From Pseudopontixanthobacter vadosimaris (GTDB lineage Bacteria > Pseudomonadota > Alphaproteobacteria > Sphingomonadales > Sphingomonadaceae): a DNA stretch of 64,000 bases. Positions 1 through 9,416 of the stretch are shown here, piece by piece. Positions within the stretch are counted from its first letter, which is position 1. Each line of letters begins with the position of its first letter. A model generated the notes under the pieces. It did no database searches and had not been told where the DNA came from. It saw nothing but the letters and a program-made list of their open reading frames with translations. The stretch covers positions 1 to 64,000 of the forward strand of contig NZ_JABASZ010000043.1 of the NCBI RefSeq assembly GCF_012979275.1, given 5' to 3'. The position numbers and the translations under genes are program-made.

Positions 1-462
1 AAGGTGAAGCACGGTGTTGCCGGCAGCGCCGCCGAAGCGGTCGCAAGCGAAGCGAGCGAAACGCCTGCGCCCCAGCCCGCGCCCCAGCCTGCGCCCCATC
101 CTGCGCCCAATCCTGTGATGCGCGGCGAGGCGCCGGTGACCTCCGCCGCCTCCGCGCATCCAGAGCCGGCTTCCGCCGAGCCGAAACCGGACGCCGGAAC
201 CGCACCCATGCGCGACCCCGATGCGGCGGACGACCTCACCCGCATCAAGGGCCTCGGCCCCAAGCTGAACGCCGCGCTGGCGGTGCTCGGCATCACCCGT
301 TTCGACCAGATCGCGAATTGGGACGATGCGGAAATCGACCGTGTGGATGCGCAATTGGGCAGGTTTGCCGGCCGGATCCGACGGGACGACTGGGTGGAGC
401 AGGCCCGCCTGCTCTCGGCGGGCGACATGGATGCCTATGAGGATCGTTTCGGCCGCCTGTAA
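1..462 (+). CDS. Helix-hairpin-helix domain protein (C-terminal part, 5' end outside window)
   Basis: The open frame runs in from the window edge, so the true start is not visible; the GTG at 4 is only the first possible start codon. Residues about 20-40 are a Pro/Ala repeat ([15 protein letters not shown]), followed by an Ala/Glu/Pro linker. The last 75 residues carry a helix-hairpin-helix-like motif ([20 protein letters not shown]) and the tail [20 protein letters not shown] that usually follows it in small alphaproteobacterial proteins and in some NuoE-like C-termini. The module suggests nucleic-acid or protein binding, but no enzymatic function can be read. It lies 65 bases upstream of the acetyl-CoA synthetase gene. 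Confidence 0.7.
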   Translation, partial: KVKHGVAGSAAEAVASEASETPAPQPAPQPAPHPAPNPVMRGEAPVTSAASAHPEPASAEPKPDAGTAPMRDPDAADDLTRIKGLGPKLNAALAVLGITRFDQIANWDDAEIDRVDAQLGRFAGRIRRDDWVEQARLLSAGDMDAYEDRFGRL

Positions 463-527
463 TTGCGGCGCAGCGGAAGGAAAAGTGCCGGGCATGGGTT
501 CGGCAGACAGGCAGATGGGAGGCAGCG

Positions 528-2489
528 ATGAGTGAAGCGAAGCACGAGGTTCCGGCGGAATGGGCGAAGAATGCCCTGATCGACGGCGAAACCTACCGCC
601 GCAAATATCGCCAGTCGATCGACGATGCCGACGCCTTCTGGCGCGAGGAGGCGCAGCGCATCGACTGGATCAGGCCGTTCGATACCGTGCAGGATACGAG
701 TTTCGAGCAGGACGATCTGCACATTTGCTGGTTTACGGGCGGCACGCTCAATATCGCGGCCAATTGCCTTGACCGGCACCTGGTGGAACGCGGCGAGGAT
801 CTGGCGATTATCTGGGAACCCGACGATCCGCAGGACGCGCCCCGCCGCATCACCTATCGGGAACTCTACCGCGAGGTCGGCCGCTTCGCGAACGCGCTGA
901 AGGCGCAAGGGGTGGCGAAAGGCGACCGGGTCGCGATCTATCTGCCCATGGTGCCCGAAGCCGCCGTGGCGATGCTGGCCTGCGCCCGCATCGGCGCGGT
1001 GCATTCCATTGTGTTCGCCGGCTTCTCGCCCGAGGCGCTGGCGGGCCGGATCGTGGATTGCGACAGCCGGATCGTCATCACCGCGGATGAAGGTCGCAGG
1101 GGCGGCAGGACCATCCCGCTGAAAGCCAATGTCGATGCCGCGCTGGAAAAGACAGAGGCGCAGGGCCATTCCGTGGAATCGGTGATCGTGCTGGCCCATA
1201 CGGCTGCGAACGTGGATATGGTGGCAGGGCGCGACCTGGACTGGGGCGACGCCTGCGCGCAGCAGCCGGAAGCCTGCCCGGCAGAGGAAATGGCCGCCGA
1301 AGACCCGCTCTTTATCCTCTATACCTCGGGTTCCACCGGCAAGCCCAAGGGCGTGCTGCACACCACCGGCGGCTATGCCGTCTGGACAGCCATGACGCAT
1401 GAATATGTGTTCGATTACCGGCCGGGTGAAGTGTTCTGGTGCGCCGCCGATGTGGGCTGGGTGACCGGCCATTCCTACGTGGTTTACGGTCCCTTGCTGA
1501 ACGGCGCGACCACGGTGATGTTCGAAGGCGTGCCCAACTGGCCCGATCATTCGCGTTTCTGGCAAATCGTCGACAAATACCAGGTGTCGCAATTCTATGC
1601 CGCCCCCACGGCCCTGCGCGCGCTGATGCGCGAAGGCGACGAATATGTCACCCGTACCAGCCGCAGCAGCCTGAAACTGCTCGGTTCGGTGGGCGAACCG
1701 ATCAATCCGGAAGCGTGGAACTGGTATTACGATGTCGTGGGCGAAGGCCGCTGCCCTATCGTCGATACCTGGTGGCAGACGGAAACCGGCGGGATGATGA
1801 TCGCGCCCCTGCCCGGCGCCACGGCGACCAAGCCCGGCAGCGCCACCCTGCCGATGTTCGGCGTGCTGCCCGGCATCATGGACGAGAAGGGCAATCTGCA
1901 GGAGGGCGCGGCCGAAGGCCCGCTGGTCATCCGGCAAAGCTGGCCGGGGCAGATGCGGACCGTCTATGGCGATCACGAAAGGTTCTACCAGACCTATTTC
2001 AGCGCCTATCCGGGATGCTATTTCACCGGCGACGGCTGCCGCCGCGACGAGGATGGCTATTACTGGATTACCGGGCGGATCGACGATGTCATCAACGTCT
2101 CCGGCCACCGCATGGGCACGGCGGAGGTGGAAAGCGCCCTCGTCGCCCATGCCGCCGTATCCGAAGCCGCAGTGGTCGGAATGCCGCATGATGTGAAGGG
2201 CCAGGGCATCTACGCCTATGTCACCACCACGGCAGGCACCCAGCCTGACGAGGCATTGCGGCAGGACCTGGTGCAATGGGTTCGCAAGGAGATCGGCCCG
2301 ATTGCCACGCCCGATGTCATCCAGTTCGCCCCCGGCCTGCCGAAGACCCGATCGGGCAAGATCATGCGCCGCATCCTGCGCAAGATAGCGGAGGGCGATG
2401 TAAGCAACCTCGGCGATATCTCTACTCTCGCCGATCCCGACGTGGTTGACGACCTGATCGCCAACCGGCCCGCGCCGCCAGAGGCGTGA
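528..2489 (+). CDS. acsA: Acetyl-CoA synthetase (AMP-forming)
   Basis: This 653-residue protein has the usual length of acetate-CoA ligases, which activate acetate with ATP through acetyl-AMP to acetyl-CoA in the cytoplasm. The P-loop-like motif [11 protein letters not shown] starts near residue 265. The segment [11 protein letters not shown] carries the Trp that makes the acetate pocket small, so acetate is the probable substrate rather than a longer acid. Near the C-terminus [13 protein letters not shown] holds the Lys (about residue 611) that protein acetylases modify in this family, so control by reversible acetylation is plausible. ATG at 528 follows GGGAGG. The stop overlaps the next gene by four bases, showing translational coupling to the CitE-like lyase. 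A propionyl-CoA synthetase is the main alternative. Confidence 0.93.
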   Translation: MSEAKHEVPAEWAKNALIDGETYRRKYRQSIDDADAFWREEAQRIDWIRPFDTVQDTSFEQDDLHICWFTGGTLNIAANCLDRHLVERGEDLAIIWEPDDPQDAPRRITYRELYREVGRFANALKAQGVAKGDRVAIYLPMVPEAAVAMLACARIGAVHSIVFAGFSPEALAGRIVDCDSRIVITADEGRRGGRTIPLKANVDAALEKTEAQGHSVESVIVLAHTAANVDMVAGRDLDWGDACAQQPEACPAEEMAAEDPLFILYTSGSTGKPKGVLHTTGGYAVWTAMTHEYVFDYRPGEVFWCAADVGWVTGHSYVVYGPLLNGATTVMFEGVPNWPDHSRFWQIVDKYQVSQFYAAPTALRALMREGDEYVTRTSRSSLKLLGSVGEPINPEAWNWYYDVVGEGRCPIVDTWWQTETGGMMIAPLPGATATKPGSATLPMFGVLPGIMDEKGNLQEGAAEGPLVIRQSWPGQMRTVYGDHERFYQTYFSAYPGCYFTGDGCRRDEDGYYWITGRIDDVINVSGHRMGTAEVESALVAHAAVSEAAVVGMPHDVKGQGIYAYVTTTAGTQPDEALRQDLVQWVRKEIGPIATPDVIQFAPGLPKTRSGKIMRRILRKIAEGDVSNLGDISTLADPDVVDDLIANRPAPPEA

Positions 2490-3370
2490 CATTGCTGCGA
2501 TCGGCGCTCTACCTGCCGGCCAATCGCGCCGGAGCGGTCGCCAAGGCGCGCAACGCCGATTGCGACGCGGTCATCCTCGACCTCGAGGATGCCGTCGCTC
2601 CCGATGCGAAAGAGGATGCTCGCAATGCCGCGTTGCAGGCAGCGCGGGAAGGCGGCTTTGGCGAAAGGCTGCTGGTCGTGCGGGTGAACGGCGCGGGAAC
2701 CCCCTGGCACACCGGCGATCTTGCTGCGCTGGCCCGTCTGGACGCGGGGCTGATCGACGCCGTCCTGCTGCCCAAGGTTTCCGATGCCGCCCTGCTTCGC
2801 GATGCGCGCAAGGCGCTGCCTAATGGCATGGCCTTGTGGGCGATGGTCGAAACCTGTGCCGGGTGCATCGCGCTGGATGCGATTGCGGCAGCGGGCAGGC
2901 AGGCGGGGCTGACCACGCTTGTCATGGGCACCAACGATCTGGCGCTGGAGATGCGCTGCGGCAGCGATGCGGCGCGCACGCCCATGCTGCCCCTGCTGAC
3001 AAGGGCAGTGGTCACCGCCCGCGCCCATGGGCTGGCGGTTCTGGACGGCGTGTTCAACGCTCTGGATGACGAGGACGGCCTGTGCCGCGAAAGCAAGCAG
3101 GGCGCCTTGCTGGGGTTCGACGGCAAGACGGTCATTCACCCGAAGCAGCTTTGCACCGTGAACGCCGCCTTCGGCCCCTCGCCCGACGAGGTTCAGCAGG
3201 CCAGAGGCATCATCGCCGCTTTCGCCCGGCCGGAAAACAGCGGCAAGGGCGTGATCAGCCATGATGGCCGGATGGTGGAACTGCTGCACCTGAGGCAGGC
3301 CGAACAGACCGTAGCGATGCAGGAGGCGATCGAACGGCGGGCCGCACCCGGTGCCAGCCGGGCAGACTGA
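2486..3370 (+). CDS. CitE-like HpcH/HpaI-family lyase
   Basis: The 294-residue protein belongs to the citrate-lyase-beta/malyl-CoA-lyase family of Mg-dependent TIM barrels. Visible family motifs are [10 protein letters not shown] at the N-terminus, [11 protein letters not shown] (acidic metal-site strand), AMVETCAGC (Glu metal ligand), [13 protein letters not shown], and [10 protein letters not shown] near the end. Such enzymes cleave or hydrolyse acyl-CoA compounds such as malyl-CoA, citramalyl-CoA or beta-methylmalyl-CoA; stand-alone CitE-like proteins can be lyases or thioesterases, and the sequence alone does not decide. The GTG start at 2486 overlaps the acsA stop (GTGA), so the pair is co-translated. 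With an acyl-CoA synthetase upstream and an acyl-CoA dehydrogenase downstream, a role in short-chain dicarboxylic or branched acid breakdown is inferred. Confidence 0.85.
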   Translation: MTLLRSALYLPANRAGAVAKARNADCDAVILDLEDAVAPDAKEDARNAALQAAREGGFGERLLVVRVNGAGTPWHTGDLAALARLDAGLIDAVLLPKVSDAALLRDARKALPNGMALWAMVETCAGCIALDAIAAAGRQAGLTTLVMGTNDLALEMRCGSDAARTPMLPLLTRAVVTARAHGLAVLDGVFNALDDEDGLCRESKQGALLGFDGKTVIHPKQLCTVNAAFGPSPDEVQQARGIIAAFARPENSGKGVISHDGRMVELLHLRQAEQTVAMQEAIERRAAPGASRAD

Positions 3371-3435
3371 CGCGCCAGCCCCTTGCCCGCCCCGCGCAAT
3401 GCTGCGAAAGCTGGCAGCGACATAGGAGCAGATAT

Positions 3436-4620
3436 ATGGCCGGAATGGCACAATTCGCCTGGGACGATCCCTTCGATCTCGACGATCAGCTGACCGAGGA
3501 CGAACGCATGATCCGCGATGCGGCGCGCGGTTTCGCGCAGGGCGAATTGCAGCCCCGCGTGATCGACGCCTATCGCGACGAGGTCGACGCGCCCGAACTG
3601 TTCCCGCTGATGGGCAAGGCGGGCCTGCTGGGCGCGACCGTGCCCGACGTCTATGGCGGCGCTGGTGCCAGCTATGTCGCCTATGGCCTGATTGCGCGCG
3701 AGATCGAGCGGGTGGATTCGGGCTACCGGTCGATGGCGTCGGTGCAGTCCAGCCTCGTGATGTATCCCATCCAGGCCTATGGTTCGGAAGAACAACGCCG
3801 CAAATATCTGCCCGCGCTTGCCAGCGGCAAAAGCATCGGCTGCTTCGGCCTGACCGAACCCGATGCAGGCTCCGATCCCGGCGGAATGCGGACGATCGCC
3901 CGGCAGGACGGCGACGGTTATGTGCTTAACGGCACCAAGACCTGGATTTCCAACGCGCCTTTCGCCGATGTCTTCGTCGTCTGGGCGAAGAGCGAGGCGC
4001 ATGGCGGCAAGATCCGCGGCTTCGTGCTGGACAAGGGCATGGCGGGCCTGTCCGCGCCGAAGATCGGGGGCAAGCTGTCGCTGCGCGCCTCCACCACCGG
4101 CATGATCGTGATGGAGGATGTGAAGGTCGGGGCCGACGCGCTGCTGCCGGACGTCGATGGGCTGAAAGGCCCGTTCGGCTGCCTCAACCGCGCGCGTTAC
4201 GGGATCAGCTGGGGCGCGATGGGCGCGGCGGAATTCTGTTTCCACGCGGCGCGCCAATACGGGCTGGACCGCGAACAATTCGGCGTTCCGCTGGCCTCCA
4301 AGCAGCTGTTCCAGCTTAAACTGGCGGACATGATGAGCGATATCGCGCTGGGGCTGCAGGCCTCGCTGCGCGTCGGGCGGCTGATGGACGAAGGCAAGTT
4401 CGCGCCCGAGATGATCTCCATCGTCAAGCGCAACAATGTCGGCAAGGCGCTCGACATCGCGCGCATGGCGCGGGACATGCATGGAGGCAACGGCATCTCG
4501 GAGGAATATCAGGTCATTCGCCACATGGTGAACCTGGAGACGGTCAACACCTATGAAGGCACGCATGACGTGCATGCCCTGATCCTCGGGCGGGCGATCA
4601 CCGGTATTCCGGCGTTTTGA
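3436..4620 (+). CDS. gcdH: Glutaryl-CoA dehydrogenase-like acyl-CoA dehydrogenase
   Basis: A 394-residue FAD flavoprotein of normal length for acyl-CoA dehydrogenases. FAD-binding segments are visible ([32 protein letters not shown]). [17 protein letters not shown] is characteristic of the glutaryl-CoA dehydrogenase branch, and the catalytic base is Glu374 in [20 protein letters not shown]. The expected reaction is oxidative decarboxylation of glutaryl-CoA to crotonyl-CoA with electrons passed to ETF, as in lysine or aromatic degradation; a related short-chain substrate cannot be excluded. The gene follows the CitE-like lyase by 65 bases and precedes the FAH-family gene by 25, so all four probably form one operon. 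Confidence 0.88.
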   Translation: MAGMAQFAWDDPFDLDDQLTEDERMIRDAARGFAQGELQPRVIDAYRDEVDAPELFPLMGKAGLLGATVPDVYGGAGASYVAYGLIAREIERVDSGYRSMASVQSSLVMYPIQAYGSEEQRRKYLPALASGKSIGCFGLTEPDAGSDPGGMRTIARQDGDGYVLNGTKTWISNAPFADVFVVWAKSEAHGGKIRGFVLDKGMAGLSAPKIGGKLSLRASTTGMIVMEDVKVGADALLPDVDGLKGPFGCLNRARYGISWGAMGAAEFCFHAARQYGLDREQFGVPLASKQLFQLKLADMMSDIALGLQASLRVGRLMDEGKFAPEMISIVKRNNVGKALDIARMARDMHGGNGISEEYQVIRHMVNLETVNTYEGTHDVHALILGRAITGIPAF

Positions 4621-4645
4621 AGAGACTGGTTGAAGGAGCGGCGAC

Positions 4646-5656
4646 ATGAAACTGGCATCCCTGGCGAATGGAACGCGTGACGGCCGGCTGGTGGTCGTGT
4701 CGAAGGACATCACCCGTTATTGCGCGGCGGACAACATTGCGCCGACGCTGCAACACGCGCTCGACCATTGGGACCAGGTGGCGCCGCGCCTTGCCGCGCT
4801 GTACACCGATGTCGAACATGAGGCGGTGCCCTGCGAGAGGTTCCACGAACGCGAGGCGCTCTCACCCCTCCCCCGCGCCTATCAATGGGCCGACGGCAGC
4901 GCCTATATCAACCATGTCGAACTGGTCCGCCGCGCCCGTAATGCCGAAATGCCGGACAGTTTCTATCGCGATCCGCTGATGTATCAGGGCATGTCGGACG
5001 GTTTCCTGCCGCCGCGCGGGGCGATCCCGCTGGGCGATCCGGCATGGGGCTGCGACATGGAGGGCGAGATCGCCTGCATCACCGACGACGTGCCGCCCGG
5101 CACCTCGGCAGAAGATGCAGCCGGCCATATCAAGCTGCTGATGTTGTGCAACGATGTCTCGCTGCGCGGCCTCATCCCCGAAGAACTGGGCAAGGGGTTC
5201 GGCTTCTTCCAGTCCAAACCGGCAAGCGCCTTCAGCCCCGTGGCTGTCACGCCGGACGAGCTGGGCGAGGCATGGCAGGACAATCTCATCCATCTGCCGC
5301 TGATCGTGGATTACAATGGCGAACCTTTCGGCCGCGCCGAAGCGGGTCAGGACGCCACCTTTTCCCTGGCACGGCTGGTTTCCCACGCCGCGCGGACGCG
5401 GAAGCTCGGCGCGGGCACGATCATCGGGTCGGGCACCGTGTCGAACAAGGGTGCCGATGGCGGCCCGGGCAAGCCGGTGAGCGAGGGCGGCAGGGGTTAC
5501 AGCTGCATCGCCGAAATCCGCATGATCGAAACTATCAGGGACGGCAGCCCCAAGACCCGGTTCATGCAGCCCGGCGACGCGGTCAGGATCGAGATGCGCG
5601 ATGCCGACGGCCATTCGATCTTCGGCGCGATCGAACAGGTGGTAGAAGCGGTCTGA
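4646..5656 (+). CDS. Fumarylacetoacetate hydrolase family protein
   Basis: The 336-residue protein carries the FAH C-terminal domain from about residue 80. The segments DMEGEIACITDD and LCNDVSLRG hold the acidic residues that bind the divalent metal, and GTIIGSGTVSNKG is the conserved loop after them. Family members hydrolyse C-C bonds of fumarylacetoacetate, fumarylpyruvate or acylpyruvates, or act as decarboxylases or isomerases in aromatic catabolism. The start ATG at 4646 has AAGGAG upstream. Its place as last gene of the acsA-citE-gcdH operon suggests it acts on a keto or acyl intermediate of the same route, but the exact substrate is unknown. Confidence 0.85.
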   Translation: MKLASLANGTRDGRLVVVSKDITRYCAADNIAPTLQHALDHWDQVAPRLAALYTDVEHEAVPCERFHEREALSPLPRAYQWADGSAYINHVELVRRARNAEMPDSFYRDPLMYQGMSDGFLPPRGAIPLGDPAWGCDMEGEIACITDDVPPGTSAEDAAGHIKLLMLCNDVSLRGLIPEELGKGFGFFQSKPASAFSPVAVTPDELGEAWQDNLIHLPLIVDYNGEPFGRAEAGQDATFSLARLVSHAARTRKLGAGTIIGSGTVSNKGADGGPGKPVSEGGRGYSCIAEIRMIETIRDGSPKTRFMQPGDAVRIEMRDADGHSIFGAIEQVVEAV

Positions 5657-5713
5657 CCTGTTCGCCTTCTTCCCCTTCCACCGTCGCAGCTCTTTATAAA
5701 CAAAGATAAATCG

Positions 5714-5738
5714 GGAACTGCGGGCGGGTTTCTGCGTC
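5714..5738 (+). promoter_or_regulatory. Possible EcfG-type promoter upstream of the GntA-like gene
   Basis: GGAAC at 5714-5718 is followed after 16 bases by CGTC at 5735-5738; the general-stress sigma factor EcfG of alphaproteobacteria recognises GGAAC-N16/17-CGTT, so this is one mismatch from consensus. It sits about 36 bases before the ATG at 5774. The surrounding segment (5695-5710) is AT-rich. Chance occurrence is possible. Confidence 0.35.
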
Positions 5739-5773
5739 CTTCGGGTTCAAGGAGAAGAACCCTGCTGGACCTG

Positions 5774-6460
5774 ATGAACAGAGACGCGAATGCGGCGCAG
5801 CGCCTGGGCGATGCCTTTCGCGAATTTATCCGTGACAATACATTTCCCTGCGTCGGCGCGAAGAGCGCCCTGGCGCGGGACACTCTGGATGTGATGGTCT
5901 GCCACGATCTGACCAGCGCCTGGGACGATCTGCGGATCCACCGCCGCCTGCTCGACTGGTCGCGGGCTTACCGGGAGGACAAGTCCGGCCTGCGCAGCCT
6001 CGTCGCGATCTTCAACCAGCCTTCCTCCCTGTCCGAAGTGCAGTTCGAACGCGCCATGTGGACGCGGATCCAGTCGCTTGCCGACAAGGATCACTGGCTG
6101 CAGCAACCCTATGACGAGGATGTGAGCCCCGATCCCGAAGACCCGCATTTCTCGCTCAGCTTCGGGGGCGAAGCCTATTTCGTCGTCGGCCTGCATCCCT
6201 CCGCATCGCGCCCTGCCCGCCGGTTCGAGAAACCGGCACTTGTTTTCAACCTGCACGACCAGTTCGAGGATCTGCGCGAGAACGGGCGCTACGAACGGAT
6301 GCGCGAAGCCATTCTGGAACGTGACAAGGCGCTGGCCGGCACCGTCAATCCGATGCTGCGCCGCCACGGTGAAGCCAGCGAAGCCGCACAATATAGCGGG
6401 CGGCAGGTGGACGAGAACTGGTCCTGTCCCTTTTCCGACAAGAGAAACGACGCTTCATGA
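5774..6460 (+). CDS. YqcI/YcgG family protein (GntA/DcsA-type haem-dependent N-hydroxylase)
   Basis: The 228-residue protein shows the family marks: NTFPCVGAKSA near residue 20, then SFGGEAYFVVGLHP, ASRPARRFEKPALVFNLHDQ and FEDLRENGRYERM. Characterised members are haem proteins that N-hydroxylate guanidino groups: DcsA makes N-omega-hydroxyarginine for D-cycloserine, and GntA hydroxylates pre-guanitoxin. The family, rather than a proven activity, is what the sequence shows. The gene ends in ATGA shared with the DUF1989 gene, so the two products are made together. No other guanitoxin or cycloserine genes are present, so the substrate must be something else, perhaps a simple guanidino compound. 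Start ATG 5774 has only a weak Shine-Dalgarno (GGA). Confidence 0.8.
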   Translation: MNRDANAAQRLGDAFREFIRDNTFPCVGAKSALARDTLDVMVCHDLTSAWDDLRIHRRLLDWSRAYREDKSGLRSLVAIFNQPSSLSEVQFERAMWTRIQSLADKDHWLQQPYDEDVSPDPEDPHFSLSFGGEAYFVVGLHPSASRPARRFEKPALVFNLHDQFEDLRENGRYERMREAILERDKALAGTVNPMLRRHGEASEAAQYSGRQVDENWSCPFSDKRNDAS

Positions 6461-7038
6461 ATGTCATTCCCCCGCGTAGCGGCACCGCGTTCCGGCTGGA
6501 TGCAGGGCAGACCCTGCGCGTCACCGATCCCGGCGGAACGCAGGTGGCCGATCTGCTGGCCTATTCGGCTGATGACGTCGGCGAAGTCATCAGCAATGGC
6601 CGCACCTTCGATTACGAGGAAACGATTGCGCTCACCACGGGCCATGTTCTCTATTCCAACCGCTCGAACCCGATGCTGGAGATCACCCACGACACCGTCG
6701 GCAGGCACGATTTCCTGCTGACGCCCTGCAGCAAGGCGACTTTCCGGCATTTCTACCCGGACAAGCCTGTCCACCGCGGCTGCTTCGGCAATCTGGCCGA
6801 AGCGCTCGCGCCGTTCGGCATAGGCGAGGACGCCATTCCAACCGCCTTCAACGTGTTCATGAATGTCCCCGTCGCACAGGATGGCTCGCTGCAGGTCCTG
6901 CCGCCGCCGAGCCGGGCGGGCGATCACATCGACCTGCTTGCGCGCATGGATTGCATCATCGGCCTGACGGCATGTTCGGCCTACGCCTCCAACGGCGGCG
7001 ATTTCGGCCCGATCGGCTACGAGATCGATCCCGCGTGA
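6457..7038 (+). CDS. DUF1989 (urea-carboxylase-associated) family protein
   Basis: The 193-residue protein is a DUF1989 member: GTQVADLLAYSADDVGE, SNGRTFDYEETIALTTGHVLYSN style motifs, then HDFLLTPC and HRGCFGNLAEAL with Cys/His residues that could hold a metal, and FNVFMNVPV followed by DHIDLLARMDCIIGLTACSA. DUF1989 proteins CgdA and CgdB form carboxyguanidine deiminase in guanidine degradation, so this fold handles guanidino chemistry. Here only one DUF1989 gene is present and no urea/guanidine carboxylase is nearby. It overlaps the haem N-hydroxylase-like gene by four bases (ATGA). A guanidino-compound function for the pair is inference. Confidence 0.82.
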   Translation: MNVIPPRSGTAFRLDAGQTLRVTDPGGTQVADLLAYSADDVGEVISNGRTFDYEETIALTTGHVLYSNRSNPMLEITHDTVGRHDFLLTPCSKATFRHFYPDKPVHRGCFGNLAEALAPFGIGEDAIPTAFNVFMNVPVAQDGSLQVLPPPSRAGDHIDLLARMDCIIGLTACSAYASNGGDFGPIGYEIDPA

Positions 7039-7171
7039 GATCGGGCGCGAAATGTCTCGCGCCCGCTCGCCATGAAAGACACGGCCGGCGTTCCTGCCGC
7101 ATCGTCTGATTGCCTGCCGGGGAGATTGCATCTAGACCTTGCGTCTGCACTCTGCAGCTTGATGGGGCCAG

Positions 7172-7945
7172 ATGACAATCGCAACGCAGGAATTTCCGCT
7201 TACCGGCAGGTTCCTCATGGGCCGGCTGCGCCAGGCATTGACCCACCGGGAGGCTGGCGTGGTAGAAAGCCTCATCACCAGAACGGAACATGTGGAGGAC
7301 GGACGGGTCCTGCTGCGGCGTGGCACCACCGTCGAACACAGCACGATCCTGATCGAGGGATATATCCTGCGCACCATGCAGGGAAGCGACAAGCGTCACA
7401 TCCTCGCCACGCATGTGCCGGGCGATTTCATCGACATGCACGCTTTTGCACTCAAGCGGCTCGATCACGATATCACTGCGCTCGGCCCTGCGCTTGTCGG
7501 ATATGCGCGGCACGAAGATCTGCGGATCATGATGGAGCAGGAGCCCCACCTTGCGCGGCTGTTCTGGTTTTCCACCCTGCTCGACGCTGCGATTCACCGA
7601 ACGTGGATCTTGAAGATGGGCGAATTGCGCGTGGATCAGCGCATCGCCCATTTCATCTGCGAAATGTGGGCCAAACTGGATATGGTCGGCCTCGCGCGGG
7701 CGGACGGCTTCAACTCTCCGTTACGGCAGTCCGACCTTGCCGAGATTACCGGCAGCACGCCCATCCACGTCAACCGGATGTTGCGCGACCTGCGCGAAGC
7801 GGCGCTCGTAGAATTCCGCCGGGGCCGGGTCCACTGCCGGGATCGCGGACGCCTCGTCCAGTTTGCGCGATTCGACCCGTCTTACCTTTATGGGGCGGGC
7901 GATCTGGCAATGCATGACCAGCTTTCGGTGACGGCGATCAGCTAG
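7172..7945 (+). CDS. Crp/Fnr-family transcriptional regulator
   Basis: A 257-residue regulator with an N-terminal cyclic-nucleotide-binding-like beta barrel (GRVLLRRGTTVEHSTILIEG, HVPGDFIDMHAF) and a C-terminal winged helix (LRQSDLAEITGSTPIHVNRM, recognition helix near residue 190). No Cys cluster like that of FNR is seen, so the signal is not an iron-sulphur centre; the effector is unknown. The gene starts 133 bases after the DUF1989 gene on the same strand and may regulate that pair, but no target site was identified. ATG 7172 has only a GGGG upstream. Confidence 0.85.
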   Translation: MTIATQEFPLTGRFLMGRLRQALTHREAGVVESLITRTEHVEDGRVLLRRGTTVEHSTILIEGYILRTMQGSDKRHILATHVPGDFIDMHAFALKRLDHDITALGPALVGYARHEDLRIMMEQEPHLARLFWFSTLLDAAIHRTWILKMGELRVDQRIAHFICEMWAKLDMVGLARADGFNSPLRQSDLAEITGSTPIHVNRMLRDLREAALVEFRRGRVHCRDRGRLVQFARFDPSYLYGAGDLAMHDQLSVTAIS

Positions 7946-8326
7946 GCATCGCGCGGCGATTCAGCCGAAGGTGAAATGGTTACGCCCGCTGTCTGCGGCC
8001 GCCGGTGCTCCGGCCTGAGGCCGACGCGTCCATGATGTTGAACATCGCGATCGGGAAACAACTGTACAGATCGCTGAAACCCACGTCTTTAATCCCGCCC
8101 CCGCGATGGCAAGAGCCTGCCGAACCGCGCCCAAAACCGCAGGGCTGCGTGAAAGATCGGCGTGTTGCAGAACCGATGCCTTCTTTGCCGCGACCGATGC
8201 GCGAAAGATTATCCAGCGAACCCGGAAAACCTGAAGCTTCCCGCGACGGGATGATCGGGGTGGTTCATCGCGCCATTATCCGGCCGCACATGCGCGGCTG
8301 TAACAAAGCGGTTCGATCATGCATGA
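7946..8326. other. Convergent intergenic region without a convincing gene
   Basis: The 381 bases between the Crp/Fnr gene and the minus-strand LD-carboxypeptidase gene hold overlapping GC-rich inverted repeats (GCCGG/CCGGC at 8001-8014 and CGGCC/GGCCG at 8011-8023) that may end transcription, although no T-run follows. An open frame from 8005 runs into the antisense of the next gene and looks like a shadow. Confidence 0.5.
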
Positions 8327-9343
8327 TCAACCGGCAATCGGCTCCAGCAGCCGGATGGTGCCGCTGGTCGCATCCATCTCCACCGCTGCGCCGGAGGGCA
8401 GGCTCAATTGCCCTTCGACATGGCCGATATTCGCATTGGTGAAGGCCGGTATACCGAGCGGCACGAGATATTGGCGGAGAATATCGGTAAGCGTAAAGCC
8501 GCCGTCATCACCGCCGCAACGCGTGCACTGGCCGAATACGACTCCCGACACCCGTGGCAATATGCCGGAGAGGGCAAGCTGGCTCAGCATTCTGTCGACA
8601 CGGTATACAGCCTCGCCCACATCTTCGAGAAACAGCACGGCGCCGCCGAAATCAGGGAGCCAGGAGGTGCCGGCAAGCGCACTGAGAACGGAAAGGTTAC
8701 CGCCGAGCAGCCGCCCCTGCACCGTGCCGCTGCGTATCGTCACGATCTGCTGCGCGCCCGGATAGTCGCCATTGCCCAGCACGGGGGTGGCGCCGGCGAA
8801 TGCCAGCCGCCACAGGCTGTCCCAGCTCGGCGCAGGCCATGTATTGGCCCCGTTCGGGCCATGGATGGTGGCGTAACCGGCATATCTTGCAAAGGCGAGG
8901 TGCAGCGCGGTGATGTCGCTGAAGCCGATCAGCAGCTTGGGATTGCTGCGGATCACATCCCAGTCGAGCAGCGAAAGAATACGGGCGCTGCCCCATCCCC
9001 CGCGCATGGCGAAGACCGCCTTTATGTCCGGGTCGGCGAACATGGCGTTCAGATCGGCGGCGCGCTGGCGGTCGGTTCCGGCAAGATAGCCGAAGCGCGC
9101 GTCCAGATTGGCCGCGCGGACCGGCACCAGGCCCATTCCGCGGATCGTGTGCTCCACATTCTCGACCCGGTTCTCCCGGTCGGAGAAGCTGGCCGGCCGC
9201 ACCAGTCCTACCCTGTCGCCGGGCCGCAGACGCGGCGGTTTGTCGCCATGCCCGAACGTCACCGATGCGTTCAGGCCAGCGGGCCATGCCATGGCCGCCG
9301 CCCATCCGCCGGTGCTCGCCAATATCTGCCTGCGGTTCAGCAT
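8327..9343 (-). CDS. Muramoyltetrapeptide (LD-) carboxypeptidase, S66 family
   Basis: The 338-residue product starts with a twin-arginine-like signal (NRRQILAST followed by a hydrophobic Ala/Trp stretch), indicating export to the periplasm. S66 landmarks are present: AMRGGWGSARILSLLDWD, the nucleophile elbow IGFSDITALH with the catalytic Ser, the catalytic Glu in LFLEDVGEAVYR, and the His in NIGHVEGQLSLPSG. The enzyme removes the terminal D-Ala from murein tetrapeptides during peptidoglycan recycling. ATG at 9343 was preferred over the GTG at 9361 because it gives a compact signal peptide and has GGCGGG upstream. The gene is convergent with the Crp/Fnr gene. Confidence 0.88.
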   Translation of the reverse strand: MLNRRQILASTGGWAAAMAWPAGLNASVTFGHGDKPPRLRPGDRVGLVRPASFSDRENRVENVEHTIRGMGLVPVRAANLDARFGYLAGTDRQRAADLNAMFADPDIKAVFAMRGGWGSARILSLLDWDVIRSNPKLLIGFSDITALHLAFARYAGYATIHGPNGANTWPAPSWDSLWRLAFAGATPVLGNGDYPGAQQIVTIRSGTVQGRLLGGNLSVLSALAGTSWLPDFGGAVLFLEDVGEAVYRVDRMLSQLALSGILPRVSGVVFGQCTRCGGDDGGFTLTDILRQYLVPLGIPAFTNANIGHVEGQLSLPSGAAVEMDATSGTIRLLEPIAG

Positions 9344-9416
9344 GGCCGCAACCCGCCGCACGGTGCCGCGCCACGGGCTGCGTTCGCTTCAGCTAATGCG
9401 CTCAATTCCCGTGCGC

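Noticed and set aside
61-115. Short tandem repeat that might be mistaken for a CRISPR or satellite
   Set aside because: It encodes the Pro/Ala linker ([11 protein letters not shown]) of the first protein.
435-2492. 685-residue minus-strand open frame over acsA
   Set aside because: GC-rich antisense shadow of a clearly conserved gene; no family motifs and composition rich in Gly, Arg and His as expected for such frames.
5774-7038. Guanitoxin biosynthesis cluster
   Set aside because: Only the GntA-like family is present; the other guanitoxin genes are absent from the window.
8005-8442. 145-residue plus-strand frame downstream of the Crp/Fnr gene
   Set aside because: No motif, no ribosome site, and its end overlaps the LD-carboxypeptidase gene in antisense.
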